This document shows positions 27,101-34,343 of a stretch of 64,000 bases of DNA, in pieces. The translations under genes and the position numbers were made by a program. The stretch spans positions 1,736,001-1,800,000 of the forward strand of contig OZ244911.1 in the NCBI GenBank assembly GCA_965221765.1, written 5' to 3'. This DNA is from Bin25 sp965221765. Its GTDB lineage: Bacteria; Bacteroidota; Bacteroidia; Flavobacteriales; Flavobacteriaceae. Numbering within the stretch: position 1 is the first letter of the stretch; each line of letters starts with the position of its first letter. The notes beneath the pieces were generated by a model. The model saw only the letters and a list, made by a program, of their open reading frames with translations. It searched no databases and was not told where the DNA came from.

Positions 27101-28565
27101 AACTAGTGGTGAAAAAAGTAAAAAAGAAGGTGGGAAAATATTTGGTTCAGGTTCTAGAACACCAGTTTGCATAACTTTTTTAGTAAAAAAGCCAAATTAT
27201 GAGGATAATGCAATTATTTATTATAAGAACATAGGGAACTACCTTAAACGTGAAGAAAAGCTCAAAAAAATTGAAGACTTCAAATCCATTTTGAATCCTA
27301 GGATGGGTTTGTCGAAAATTAAACCTAATAAAAAAGGTGATTGGATTAATCAAAGAAAAGACTTTCCGGATTATTTTATTCCACTTACACCAAGTAAAAA
27401 ATTTGATAATAACAGTCAATCTTTTTTTGTTGCAAATTCAAGTGGAGTTGTCAGTAGTAGAGATGCTTGGGTTGTTAACTTTTCAAAAAACAAACTGAAA
27501 AAAAATGTGCGAAAAACCATCAAGCACTATAATGAAGAAAGAATAAGATTATATGAAGTATCTGCATTTGAACGAAAAAATCAAGTCAACATCAATGATA
27601 GACTAGGAAAATGGGGGAGAGATGACTTGGATAAGTGCCTTCAAAAAGGCATTGAAATAAGGGAAGACGAAGAGTCATATAGAATTACAAACTATAGACC
27701 ATATGTGAAATCAAATAGATATTTTCACAATCATTTAAACAATAATTTATTCCAAACCCCCAAATTTTTCCCAAATAAAAACTTCAAAAATTTTGTGATA
27801 TGTATTCCAGGAAGAGGTAATAAAAATGAAGCCTCTATTTTAATGACGAATTTAATAACAGATTATTCTTTTTTAGGTGGAAATTGTTATCCACTAAGAA
27901 TAAATGGAAATCAATCAAATAGTTCTAGATTTTTTGAACCTGATAATTTGAATTCAGAATTAAATAATGGGATTTCTGATTGGATACACGAGAAAATTAA
28001 AAACGAATTTAAGTTGAAAGTAGAAAAAGAAGATATTTTTTATTACGTCTATGGTTTTTTACACTGCCCTAATTACATTAAAGTTTTTTCCGAAACTTTA
28101 AAAAAAGAACTGCCTAAAATCCCGTTACTGGATGAAAATCTGTTTTGGAAATTTAGCAAGGCGGGTAAGGAATTAGCAGAACTCCATTTGAATTATGAAA
28201 GCATACTTCCTTATTCAAACTTAACAATATCGGGCTTAGATATTGGAAATTTTAAAGTTCAAAAAATGAAATTTCAAAAAAAAGATGATAAAAGCTCAAT
28301 CATTTATAACAAGTTTATCACAATCGATAATATTCCAAGTAAGGCTTACCAATATGTAGTCAATGGACGATCAGCTATTGAATGGATAATGGATCGATAT
28401 CAAGTCAGAGTCGATTCAAAATCTGGAATCATCAATGATCCTAATGATTGGTCGGTAGAACAAGATAACCCGAGATATATTCTTAATCTTTTACTGAGCG
28501 TTATCAATGTAAGTGTTCAAACAGTTGATATTGTTGACTCTCTCCCCAGTCTAGAGTTTAATTAA
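24153..28565 (+). CDS. Type ISP restriction-modification enzyme, helicase-methylase-specificity part (downstream of the C9 frameshift)
   Basis: This 1470-residue frame carries the rest of a type ISP enzyme: SF2 helicase Walker A MACGTGKT (about 68-75), DEAH box VCDEAHRT, MTATPR and SVGRVMRT. A helical linker leads to the N6-adenine methylase with motif I ILDPFTGTGSF and motif IV IIGNPPYSGGQ, then a C-terminal target-recognition region. In the full protein the Walker A lies near residue 215 and NPPY near 1028. The nominal TTG start at 24153 is artificial: the frame is open upstream to about 23925 and includes WAIQCKFYS and DLDTFFSTSS of the nuclease. Type ISP enzymes modify one strand, translocate and cut when two converge. 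Nuclease and methylase are in one chain, so switching removes both activities together and is safe for the host. Confidence 0.88.
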   Translation: MIHNQIPPVSRITFNELEKANVDWEKLDKLIFGEKAHGLSRKPKKHQEEAISKALDHYKNHNRGKLIMACGTGKTFTSLQITEHLTTETNLVLFLVPSIALLGQTLLEWTSYSKRVINPICICSDPKVSKRSERDLMLTKTTDLALPASTNIEKISNQFYQFYSKGSESLTVVFSTYQSIDVVSKSQKKWLQYDSEAVFDLIVCDEAHRTTGATFSKKDESAFVKVHNNEFIKSRKRLYMTATPRLYSDSAKQKAEESDILLCSMDDDQLYGKEFYRIGFGRAVEEKQLTDYKVLILTLDKTSVHRYVQNMNEDDQLGIKIDDAAKLIGCINALSKQTIGDKGNIIEVDPGPMKRAVAFCSRVSDSEIITKAFNSTKEHYINNLPKDLKGKVIQVESKHIDGTQSALDRNIKLNWLKKESEKADDKCKILTNVKCLSEGVDVPTLDAVLFLSPRNSQIDVVQSVGRVMRTSKGKKYGYIIIPVVVPFDAVASEALNKSKEFKVVWSVLNALRAHDDRFNATINKIQFNKKRPDNIVVIPGPLPWDGNGTEHNETNGEHDTSQNQLPFNFDDLQDTIYAKLVEKVGDRVYWEKWAKDVAEIQNEQVSLIESLIKDPNKKPKFDDFVESLRQSINPGISEQDTVDFLSQHILTQPVFDALFEDYTFSDHNSVSNSIESFINRLDENSKFQKDERLKSFYDSIRKRVEGIDNSEGKQKIIKELYEKFFQNALPKLSQQLGIVYTPIEIVDFVIQSVNDLMIKEFGHGLTKKDVHILDPFTGTGSFITRLFQIGIIKEKDLIRKYQNEIHANEIVLLAHYISDVNIESAFKEYANLEEYLSFDGAVLTDTFQLGETGELISNLFPENSERINQQKEAPMVAIIGNPPYSGGQRSANDNAQNQQYLKLENNIRNTYFKQTTDAHKQKLDSYIKAFRWASDRINNEKGGIIGFVTNGSWLDSVSGQGFRRSIEQEFSSIYVFNLRGDQRTSGEKSKKEGGKIFGSGSRTPVCITFLVKKPNYEDNAIIYYKNIGNYLKREEKLKKIEDFKSILNPRMGLSKIKPNKKGDWINQRKDFPDYFIPLTPSKKFDNNSQSFFVANSSGVVSSRDAWVVNFSKNKLKKNVRKTIKHYNEERIRLYEVSAFERKNQVNINDRLGKWGRDDLDKCLQKGIEIREDEESYRITNYRPYVKSNRYFHNHLNNNLFQTPKFFPNKNFKNFVICIPGRGNKNEASILMTNLITDYSFLGGNCYPLRINGNQSNSSRFFEPDNLNSELNNGISDWIHEKIKNEFKLKVEKEDIFYYVYGFLHCPNYIKVFSETLKKELPKIPLLDENLFWKFSKAGKELAELHLNYESILPYSNLTISGLDIGNFKVQKMKFQKKDDKSSIIYNKFITIDNIPSKAYQYVVNGRSAIEWIMDRYQVRVDSKSGIINDPNDWSVEQDNPRYILNLLLSVINVSVQTVDIVDSLPSLEFN

Positions 28566-28703
28566 AAATTGGATTTGCACTTTCAATAATGAATTTTCAA
28601 TGTTTAAATCAATTGAATCAATCCATTACGAGCTTTCTTAAAAAGGTTTACACTAATGAGATGTCTTGTGAATCTAATTTTGACTAACGGTTATTTTTTG
28701 AAA

Positions 28704-29414
28704 TTAATCTTTCATATTGTGATAAACTTGTTGAATATCTTCATCATTTTCTAGTTTTTCTAATAATCTAAAAGTTAAATCTTTTTCAGAATCTTCCATC
28801 TCAACTAAATTATTTGGAATACGTTCAAATCCTGAGGAAATAATCTCATAGTCATTATTTTCTAAAAATTTTTGAATTCTCCCATATTGATCAAATGGCC
28901 CGTAAATGATGATGGAGTCATCTTCGGTGTTGATTTCTTCAACGCCAAAATCAATTAATGATAATTCTAACTCTTCGAGTTCAACCTCATTTGAATGAAT
29001 GGAAAATAGGCAATAATGTTCAAATAAAAATTCAACCGAACCAGAAGTTGCTAAGCTTCCTCCAACCTTCTTAAAATAACTGCGAATATTTCCTACGGTT
29101 CGGTTATTGTTATCTGTTGCTGTTTGAATTAATAAGGCGACACCACCGGGTCCATAACCTTCAAAAAGCAATTCTTTGAAGTTTTCAGAATTTTTATCTG
29201 TGGCTTTTTTGATGGCCCGTTCAATATTTTCCTTGGGCATATTGGCTGCTTTGCAGTTTTGAATCAAGGCTCTTAATCTCGAATTGTTTTTTGGATCCTC
29301 GCCCCCTTCCTTCACCGCCATGGTGATATCTTTTCCCAAACGAGTAAATGTTTTAGACATCGCCCCCCATCGCTTGAATTTTCTGTGTTTTCTAAACTCA
29401 AAAACTCTTCCCAT
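28704..29414 (-). CDS. YebC/PmpR (TACO1) family protein
   Basis: The 236-residue protein has the family's N-terminal helical domain (KTFTRLGKDITMAVKEGG, about 20-37) followed by NSRLRALIQNCKAANMPKENIERAIKKA and the GYGPGGVALL hallmark near residue 91. Members are cytoplasmic; they have been described as transcription factors and, more recently, as factors that help ribosomes on difficult sequences. The start ATG at 29414 gives a slightly long N-terminus (MGRVFEFRKHRKFKRWGAMSK), which is common in Bacteroidota. It is convergent with the type ISP gene and 51 bp downstream of gcvT. Core gene. Confidence 0.92.
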   Translation of the reverse strand: MGRVFEFRKHRKFKRWGAMSKTFTRLGKDITMAVKEGGEDPKNNSRLRALIQNCKAANMPKENIERAIKKATDKNSENFKELLFEGYGPGGVALLIQTATDNNNRTVGNIRSYFKKVGGSLATSGSVEFLFEHYCLFSIHSNEVELEELELSLIDFGVEEINTEDDSIIIYGPFDQYGRIQKFLENNDYEIISSGFERIPNNLVEMEDSEKDLTFRLLEKLENDEDIQQVYHNMKD

Positions 29415-29465
29415 GTGGTTTATCGTATGGATTCAGTGACCGAATGAAACTTCAAATTATAAAAT

Positions 29466-30548
29466 TCATGTATTGATAAAAGGAGGCTTTACAACCTTTG
29501 CTTTTAAGAGTTTATGACGAACCAAAATAAAAACATCATCATCAAACGATATCAATCGATCAATCATGCCTAATGCAATTCCTTTTTGAAGAATTGGTGA
29601 AAAAGTACCTGATGTTATAAATCCGATGGGTAGATTATTTAAATCGAATATTTTTTGATCTTTTCGCGGGACTCCTCGATCTTCTAGCACTAGTCCAACT
29701 AGTTTTTTATTTGATGGTTTTGCTTTTTGTTTTGCCAAAAATTCATGATCGATGCATTTAGTTTTAGGTTTCGAAACCCATCCAAGTCCTGAAGAAATCG
29801 GGGATCGATCATCGGTAAGTTCATTTCCATAAAGACAATATCCCATTTCTAATCGCAGAGTATCCCTTGCTACCAATCCAATGGGTTGTATACCAAAGGC
29901 TTTGCCAACTTCAAGAACTCGATTCCATATATGTTCTGCTGTTTTAGTATTAAAATAAATTTCAATGCCTCCAGAACCAGTATATCCGGTGGTAGCAATC
30001 AATACATTTTCAGTTTCAGCAAAGGTTCCAGTTTGATGATGATAAAATTTTAAAGCAGATAAATCCACTGATGTTAATAATTGCATGGCTTCAAGTGCTT
30101 TTGGACCCTGTATAGCCAATAGTGATGTCTGAGATGAAATATCAGTGAGTTGGACATCGAATGGTTTAATATGTTGATATAACCAATGCCAGTCTTTTTC
30201 AATATTGGCCGCATTAACAACTAATAAAAATTTAAATTCTTCTAATTGATAAACAATTAAGTCATCGACTGTTCCCCCCTTTCCATTTGGAAAAAAATTA
30301 TACTGAGCTTTGCCAATATATAGGTTATCGATATCATTACTGCAAACTAGCTGTAAAAATTGTTTTGACTGTATTCCTTCAACGATAAACTCTCCCATAT
30401 GCGAAACATCAAAAACCCCAAGATGGTTTCTTACCGTAAAATGCTCAAGGGTTGCACTTTGGTATTGAAGCGGCATAAGATATCCAGCAAAAGGCCCCAT
30501 TTTGGCTTTTAACCTAATATGATTTTCATAGAGTTCGGTCTTTTGCAT
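29466..30548 (-). CDS. gcvT: Aminomethyltransferase, T-protein of the glycine cleavage system
   Basis: This enzyme transfers the methylene group from the aminomethyl-lipoyl H-protein to tetrahydrofolate and releases ammonia. The 360-residue length is standard. Motifs include YENHIRLKAKMGPFAGYLMP at the N-terminus, GVFDVSHMGEF (about 44-54), the folate-site DDLIVYQL and VVNAAN, GYTGSGGIEIY, and GLVARDTLRLEMGYCLYGNEL near residue 225. The H- and P-protein genes are not in the window, as is usual in Bacteroidota where gcvT is scattered. A perfect palindrome lies 5 bases upstream of the ATG, in the gap shared with pepP. Confidence 0.95.
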   Translation of the reverse strand: MQKTELYENHIRLKAKMGPFAGYLMPLQYQSATLEHFTVRNHLGVFDVSHMGEFIVEGIQSKQFLQLVCSNDIDNLYIGKAQYNFFPNGKGGTVDDLIVYQLEEFKFLLVVNAANIEKDWHWLYQHIKPFDVQLTDISSQTSLLAIQGPKALEAMQLLTSVDLSALKFYHHQTGTFAETENVLIATTGYTGSGGIEIYFNTKTAEHIWNRVLEVGKAFGIQPIGLVARDTLRLEMGYCLYGNELTDDRSPISSGLGWVSKPKTKCIDHEFLAKQKAKPSNKKLVGLVLEDRGVPRKDQKIFDLNNLPIGFITSGTFSPILQKGIALGMIDRLISFDDDVFILVRHKLLKAKVVKPPFINT

Positions 30549-30553
30549 TTATG

Positions 30554-30583
30554 AAATTTGATAGTCGATTGGCTATCAAATTT
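30554..30583. promoter_or_regulatory. Palindrome in the gcvT-pepP divergent gap (possible operator or 5' UTR hairpin)
   Basis: AAATTTGATAG (30554-30564) and its exact complement CTATCAAATTT (30573-30583) flank an 8-base spacer. It lies immediately upstream of the gcvT start and 43 bases from the pepP start. Symmetry and spacing fit a dimeric repressor site, or a hairpin at the 5' end of the gcvT mRNA. Confidence 0.45.
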
Positions 30584-30625
30584 AGTCAGTAATTTGGCCA
30601 ATCGATAAATATAGAATATAATAAG

Positions 30626-32038
30626 ATGAACTTTTTGAGTTTTATAATGGTGAGCATCATGGGATGTAGCCATATCTTAAGTCAACAACTTCATGGATTA
30701 ACCCCATCATTTCATCAAGAACGAAGAGAGGCATTGCGCTCTATGATGCCTCCAAACTCAGTAGCTGTTTTATTTGGAGCTCCAATACGTAACCGTTCCA
30801 ATTCAGTGAATTATACTTACCATCAATCTCCCAACTTTTATTATCTCACTGGTTGGAGAGAACCTCATGCTGTTTTAATCGTATTTTCAGAAAATCAATC
30901 CGATCAAAATGGAAAATTCAATGATATTCTTTTTGTTCGACAAAAAGATCCTTACTATGAAATGTGGGAAGGCAAACGATTAGGCATTCAAGGAGCAAAA
31001 GCAATGGGATTTAATCGAGTCATTGCCAAGGAAAAATTCATAAACCATGACATTGAATTTGAAGCGTTCGATCAAGTTCTGTTCTTTGATTTCCAAAATG
31101 ATATCATCAATACTAGTGATTCGAGTGATTTGTTTGATTTATTGCAAAGTTTTAAAACAAAAATTAATTATTCTGAAAAAGCACTGAAATCAAATAATTT
31201 TAATAAGAATTTATTAAGACAATATTTGACTCAACTAAGAGAAATTAAAATGCCTGAAGAAATCGAGATACTCAAAAAAGCTATCGCAGTTTCTGTTCAA
31301 GGTCAGCTTGAAGTGATGAAAGCCATCAATGATTCCATGACTGAAAGAGAACTACAAGGAATTCATGAATTTGTTCATAAAACGTATGGAGCGAGTGAGG
31401 TGGGATATCCTTCCATCGTGGGAGCTGGAAATAATGCGTGTATTTTACATTATACGGCCAATAATAAAACCGAGATTAAAGGAGAACTCGTATTGATGGA
31501 TGTTGGAGCTGAATTTCAATATTATACGGCTGATATTACTAGAACGATTCCAGCATCAGGAGTATTTAATGCTCAACAAAAAGCCCTCTATCAAATTGTG
31601 TTTGAAGCTCAAAAAGCAGGCATTGAAGCCGCCAAAATTGGAAATTCGTTTCAATCGATTTATGCTGCTAGTAGCCAAATAATCAAAAAAGGTCTTCTAG
31701 ATCTTGGAATCATCGAAGAACCTGAGGATTTTCGAAAATACTTTCCTCACGGCGTCACGCATCATATCGGATTAGATGTTCATGATTGGGGCGAATATAA
31801 AGACCTTAAAGAAAATATGGTGATCACGATTGAACCAGGTATTTATATCCCAGCTGGAAGTGATTGTAATCCTAAATGGTGGGATATAGGTATTCGAATA
31901 GAAGATGATATTCTAGTTTCGACTGATGGACCAATCAATTTATCTATGGATTTGCCACGATATTGGAAAGATATTGAAGAAATTATTGCATTACCAAGTG
32001 CACTAGATGATTTTAAACTTCCTCTGATAAAGGAATAA
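30626..32038 (+). CDS. pepP: Xaa-Pro aminopeptidase (aminopeptidase P), probable lipoprotein
   Basis: The 470-residue M24 metallopeptidase removes N-terminal residues before proline. An aminopeptidase-P N-terminal domain (about 25-170) is followed by the pita-bread catalytic domain. Metal ligands are visible in LMDVGAEFQYYTADITRT (two Asp), in HGVTHHIGLDVHD (His), in ITIEPGIYIP (Glu) and in IRIEDDILV (Glu). The N-terminus (FIMVSIMGCSHI) looks like a short lipoprotein signal with a Cys after Gly, suggesting anchoring to a membrane and action in the periplasm. It is divergent from gcvT and convergent with thrC. A plain secreted form is possible. Confidence 0.93.
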   Translation: MNFLSFIMVSIMGCSHILSQQLHGLTPSFHQERREALRSMMPPNSVAVLFGAPIRNRSNSVNYTYHQSPNFYYLTGWREPHAVLIVFSENQSDQNGKFNDILFVRQKDPYYEMWEGKRLGIQGAKAMGFNRVIAKEKFINHDIEFEAFDQVLFFDFQNDIINTSDSSDLFDLLQSFKTKINYSEKALKSNNFNKNLLRQYLTQLREIKMPEEIEILKKAIAVSVQGQLEVMKAINDSMTERELQGIHEFVHKTYGASEVGYPSIVGAGNNACILHYTANNKTEIKGELVLMDVGAEFQYYTADITRTIPASGVFNAQQKALYQIVFEAQKAGIEAAKIGNSFQSIYAASSQIIKKGLLDLGIIEEPEDFRKYFPHGVTHHIGLDVHDWGEYKDLKENMVITIEPGIYIPAGSDCNPKWWDIGIRIEDDILVSTDGPINLSMDLPRYWKDIEEIIALPSALDDFKLPLIKE

Positions 32039-32086
32039 AGGGAATCATCAAAAAAAGAGGCCTGGAATAAAATTCTAAATAAACGA

Positions 32087-33418
32087 TTAGATCATCAAAT
32101 AAGATTTAAACTGGGGATAAGACCAAAGCAAAGTTCTTGGTAAATCATTATTAAAAATTTCTTTTAATGAATTTGGCATTGGAATTTTTTTGTGAATTAT
32201 TTTTTCAACATCATCTCTAAATTTAATAGGGTGAGCGGTTTCTAGAAATAGGCCTTGATAGGTATCCGAATTCTCTGGTTTGTTTAAAAAGGATTTTAAT
32301 CCCAAGTATCCAATAGCCCCATGGGGATCTGCTAAATATTGTCTTTTGTTATACAATGCTTTAATGGCTTGTTTGGTGTTATCATCATCAAACCAATAAC
32401 CTGATAATACGTGTTTTAAAGATTCAAATCCAATGGCATGATTTTTTTTAATGCCATATAATTCCTCAATGCGCACAAAATTGCTAGGATTTCCAACATC
32501 CATGGCATTAGAAATGGTTTTGAATGATGGAACGATAGGGTGGTACAATCCATTGTCAAGATAGTTAACAACCGTATTATTATGATTGGTACTAGCAATA
32601 AAATGATCAATTGGCAATCCCATTTCTTTTGCAAATAATCCAGCACATAGGTTGCCGAAATTACCACTAGGAACCGAGCAAATTATTGGGATCGTTTTGT
32701 TTTTTAACTGTTTATATGCAAAAAAGTAATACAGCATTTGAGGCAATAAACGGGCGATATTGATAGAGTTTGCACTGGTAAGCGTTAGAAAATCATTGAT
32801 TTCTTTATCTACAAAGGCGCGTTTGACAAAATCTTGACAAATATCAAAAGTGCCATCAAGTTCAAACGCTTCGATATGATCTCGATTGGCACAAGAAGTG
32901 ATTTGTGCCTCTTGAATCTCACTGACTTTTCCTTTAGGAAAAACAATGATCGTCCGGATATAATCAAATTCAAAAAATGCATTGGCAACAGCTCCTCCAG
33001 TATCTCCCGAAGTGGCTACCAATACGGTCATATATTTTTTTCCAACCAGTGGCCTCAAGTAGTTTAATATATGAGCCATAAACCGAGCTCCTACATCTTT
33101 GAATGCCAGTGTTGGTCCATGGAAAAGTTCTAAACTAAAAATATTTTTTTCAATTGGAACTAAAGGAAAATCAAAAGTCAAGGTACTGTTGATAATCTGT
33201 TTTAATTTGTTTGGGGGGATAGCATCTCCAATAAATGGAGATAGAATTCGATAAGCAATTTCGTGATTTGAAAATTGTTCAATATTGCTTATAAAGTCAT
33301 TCCTGAGTTTGGGAATATATTCTGGAAAATAGAGACTTTTGTCTGGAGCGATTCCCTGGAGAACTGCTGTGGAGAAATCTACTTTTTGTTTTCGATTGCC
33401 AAGGTTATAATACTTCAT
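32087..33418 (-). CDS. thrC: Threonine synthase
   Basis: PLP enzyme that converts O-phosphohomoserine to threonine, the last step of the pathway. The 443-residue protein has the PLP-lysine segment ELFHGPTLAFKDVGARF (about 96-112, Lys in FKD), the phosphate-binding ATSGDTGGAVANAF, and SVPSGNFGNLCAG. It starts 3 bases after the thrB stop, so thrA-thrB-thrC form one leftward operon. The length and order match typical Bacteroidota threonine operons. Confidence 0.95.
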   Translation of the reverse strand: MKYYNLGNRKQKVDFSTAVLQGIAPDKSLYFPEYIPKLRNDFISNIEQFSNHEIAYRILSPFIGDAIPPNKLKQIINSTLTFDFPLVPIEKNIFSLELFHGPTLAFKDVGARFMAHILNYLRPLVGKKYMTVLVATSGDTGGAVANAFFEFDYIRTIIVFPKGKVSEIQEAQITSCANRDHIEAFELDGTFDICQDFVKRAFVDKEINDFLTLTSANSINIARLLPQMLYYFFAYKQLKNKTIPIICSVPSGNFGNLCAGLFAKEMGLPIDHFIASTNHNNTVVNYLDNGLYHPIVPSFKTISNAMDVGNPSNFVRIEELYGIKKNHAIGFESLKHVLSGYWFDDDNTKQAIKALYNKRQYLADPHGAIGYLGLKSFLNKPENSDTYQGLFLETAHPIKFRDDVEKIIHKKIPMPNSLKEIFNNDLPRTLLWSYPQFKSYLMI

Positions 33419-33421
33419 AAC

Positions 33422-34342
33422 CTAGATAATTTGGATTCCTTTTTGATTGATATTGGAGACGTAGGTATCAAAAGCTAAATCCAAAGGGGCCAAAATGTCA
33501 GACATGGATTGAACCACTTTTTCAGCCGTTTCGATCCCTTGAGAAAGAGCAAACACAGAAGGTCCAGAGCCTGAAATACCGAATCCTAGTGCTCCATGTT
33601 CTAATGCGGAAGATTTTAAAGCATCGAACTCTGGAATAAGCATGGATCGATTGGGTTCAATGATGATGTCTTTTAAACTTCTAGAAATCAAATCGTAATC
33701 ATCCGTATATAAAGCGCTGACAAATGCACCAACATTCGCCCATTGATGCACGGCATCTTGAAGAAACACCTCTTTTTTTAAAATGGCTCGAGCATAAGAT
33801 GTCTTTAATTCTATTTTAGGATGAACAATAGATGCTACGAGTTCATTGGGAGTCGGTAATGCTATCACATCCATACTTTCTAAGCACCGTACTAATGTGA
33901 ATCCACCTAATAATACTGGAGCTAAATTATCGGCATGTTTTGCACCACTAGCCAAACGTTCACCAGCTAATGCATATGGGATGAGTTGCTTTCTTTCAAG
34001 CAGACCTCCCATGAGTTCGTTGATCGCAAAAACGGCCCCTGAAGCACTCGAAGCGCTACTGCCAAGTCCACTACCAGGTTTAATCGTCTTGTCAATTTCT
34101 ATTTCGTATCCGAATTTAGAAGGGTAGTCTTTTAATAAAGCTTCTGCGGCAACACTTGCTACATTTTTTCTGGGATTTAGAGGGACTTTAAAACCTTTTA
34201 CATCCGATATTCGAATGCCTGGAGTTTTTGATTGCCGAACAATCATTCGATCTCCTATAGGATCCAAACAAAAACCCAATACATCAAACCCACAACAAAC
34301 ATTGGCTACACTACCAGGAGAAAAAATGGCAACAGAATCCAT
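33422..34342 (-). CDS. thrB: Homoserine kinase
   Basis: GHMP-family kinase phosphorylating homoserine with ATP. I place the start at the ATG at 34342, one base after the thrA stop, giving 306 residues that begin MDSVAIFSPGSVANVCCGFD, the normal family N-terminus. A longer frame up to 34423 would overlap thrA by 80 bases and adds residues that look like no known homologue. The GHMP glycine/serine loop PGSGLGSSASSASGA and the C-terminal GFGISGSGPSVFAL motif are both present. Confidence 0.93.
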   Translation of the reverse strand: MDSVAIFSPGSVANVCCGFDVLGFCLDPIGDRMIVRQSKTPGIRISDVKGFKVPLNPRKNVASVAAEALLKDYPSKFGYEIEIDKTIKPGSGLGSSASSASGAVFAINELMGGLLERKQLIPYALAGERLASGAKHADNLAPVLLGGFTLVRCLESMDVIALPTPNELVASIVHPKIELKTSYARAILKKEVFLQDAVHQWANVGAFVSALYTDDYDLISRSLKDIIIEPNRSMLIPEFDALKSSALEHGALGFGISGSGPSVFALSQGIETAEKVVQSMSDILAPLDLAFDTYVSNINQKGIQII

Positions 34343-34343
34343 T

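Noticed and set aside
33207..33224. Other C/G runs of six (near 9272, 29365, 30270, 33214, 40132, 62091)
   Set aside because: Six-base runs are within intact frames or too short for strong slippage; no interrupted gene is linked to them.
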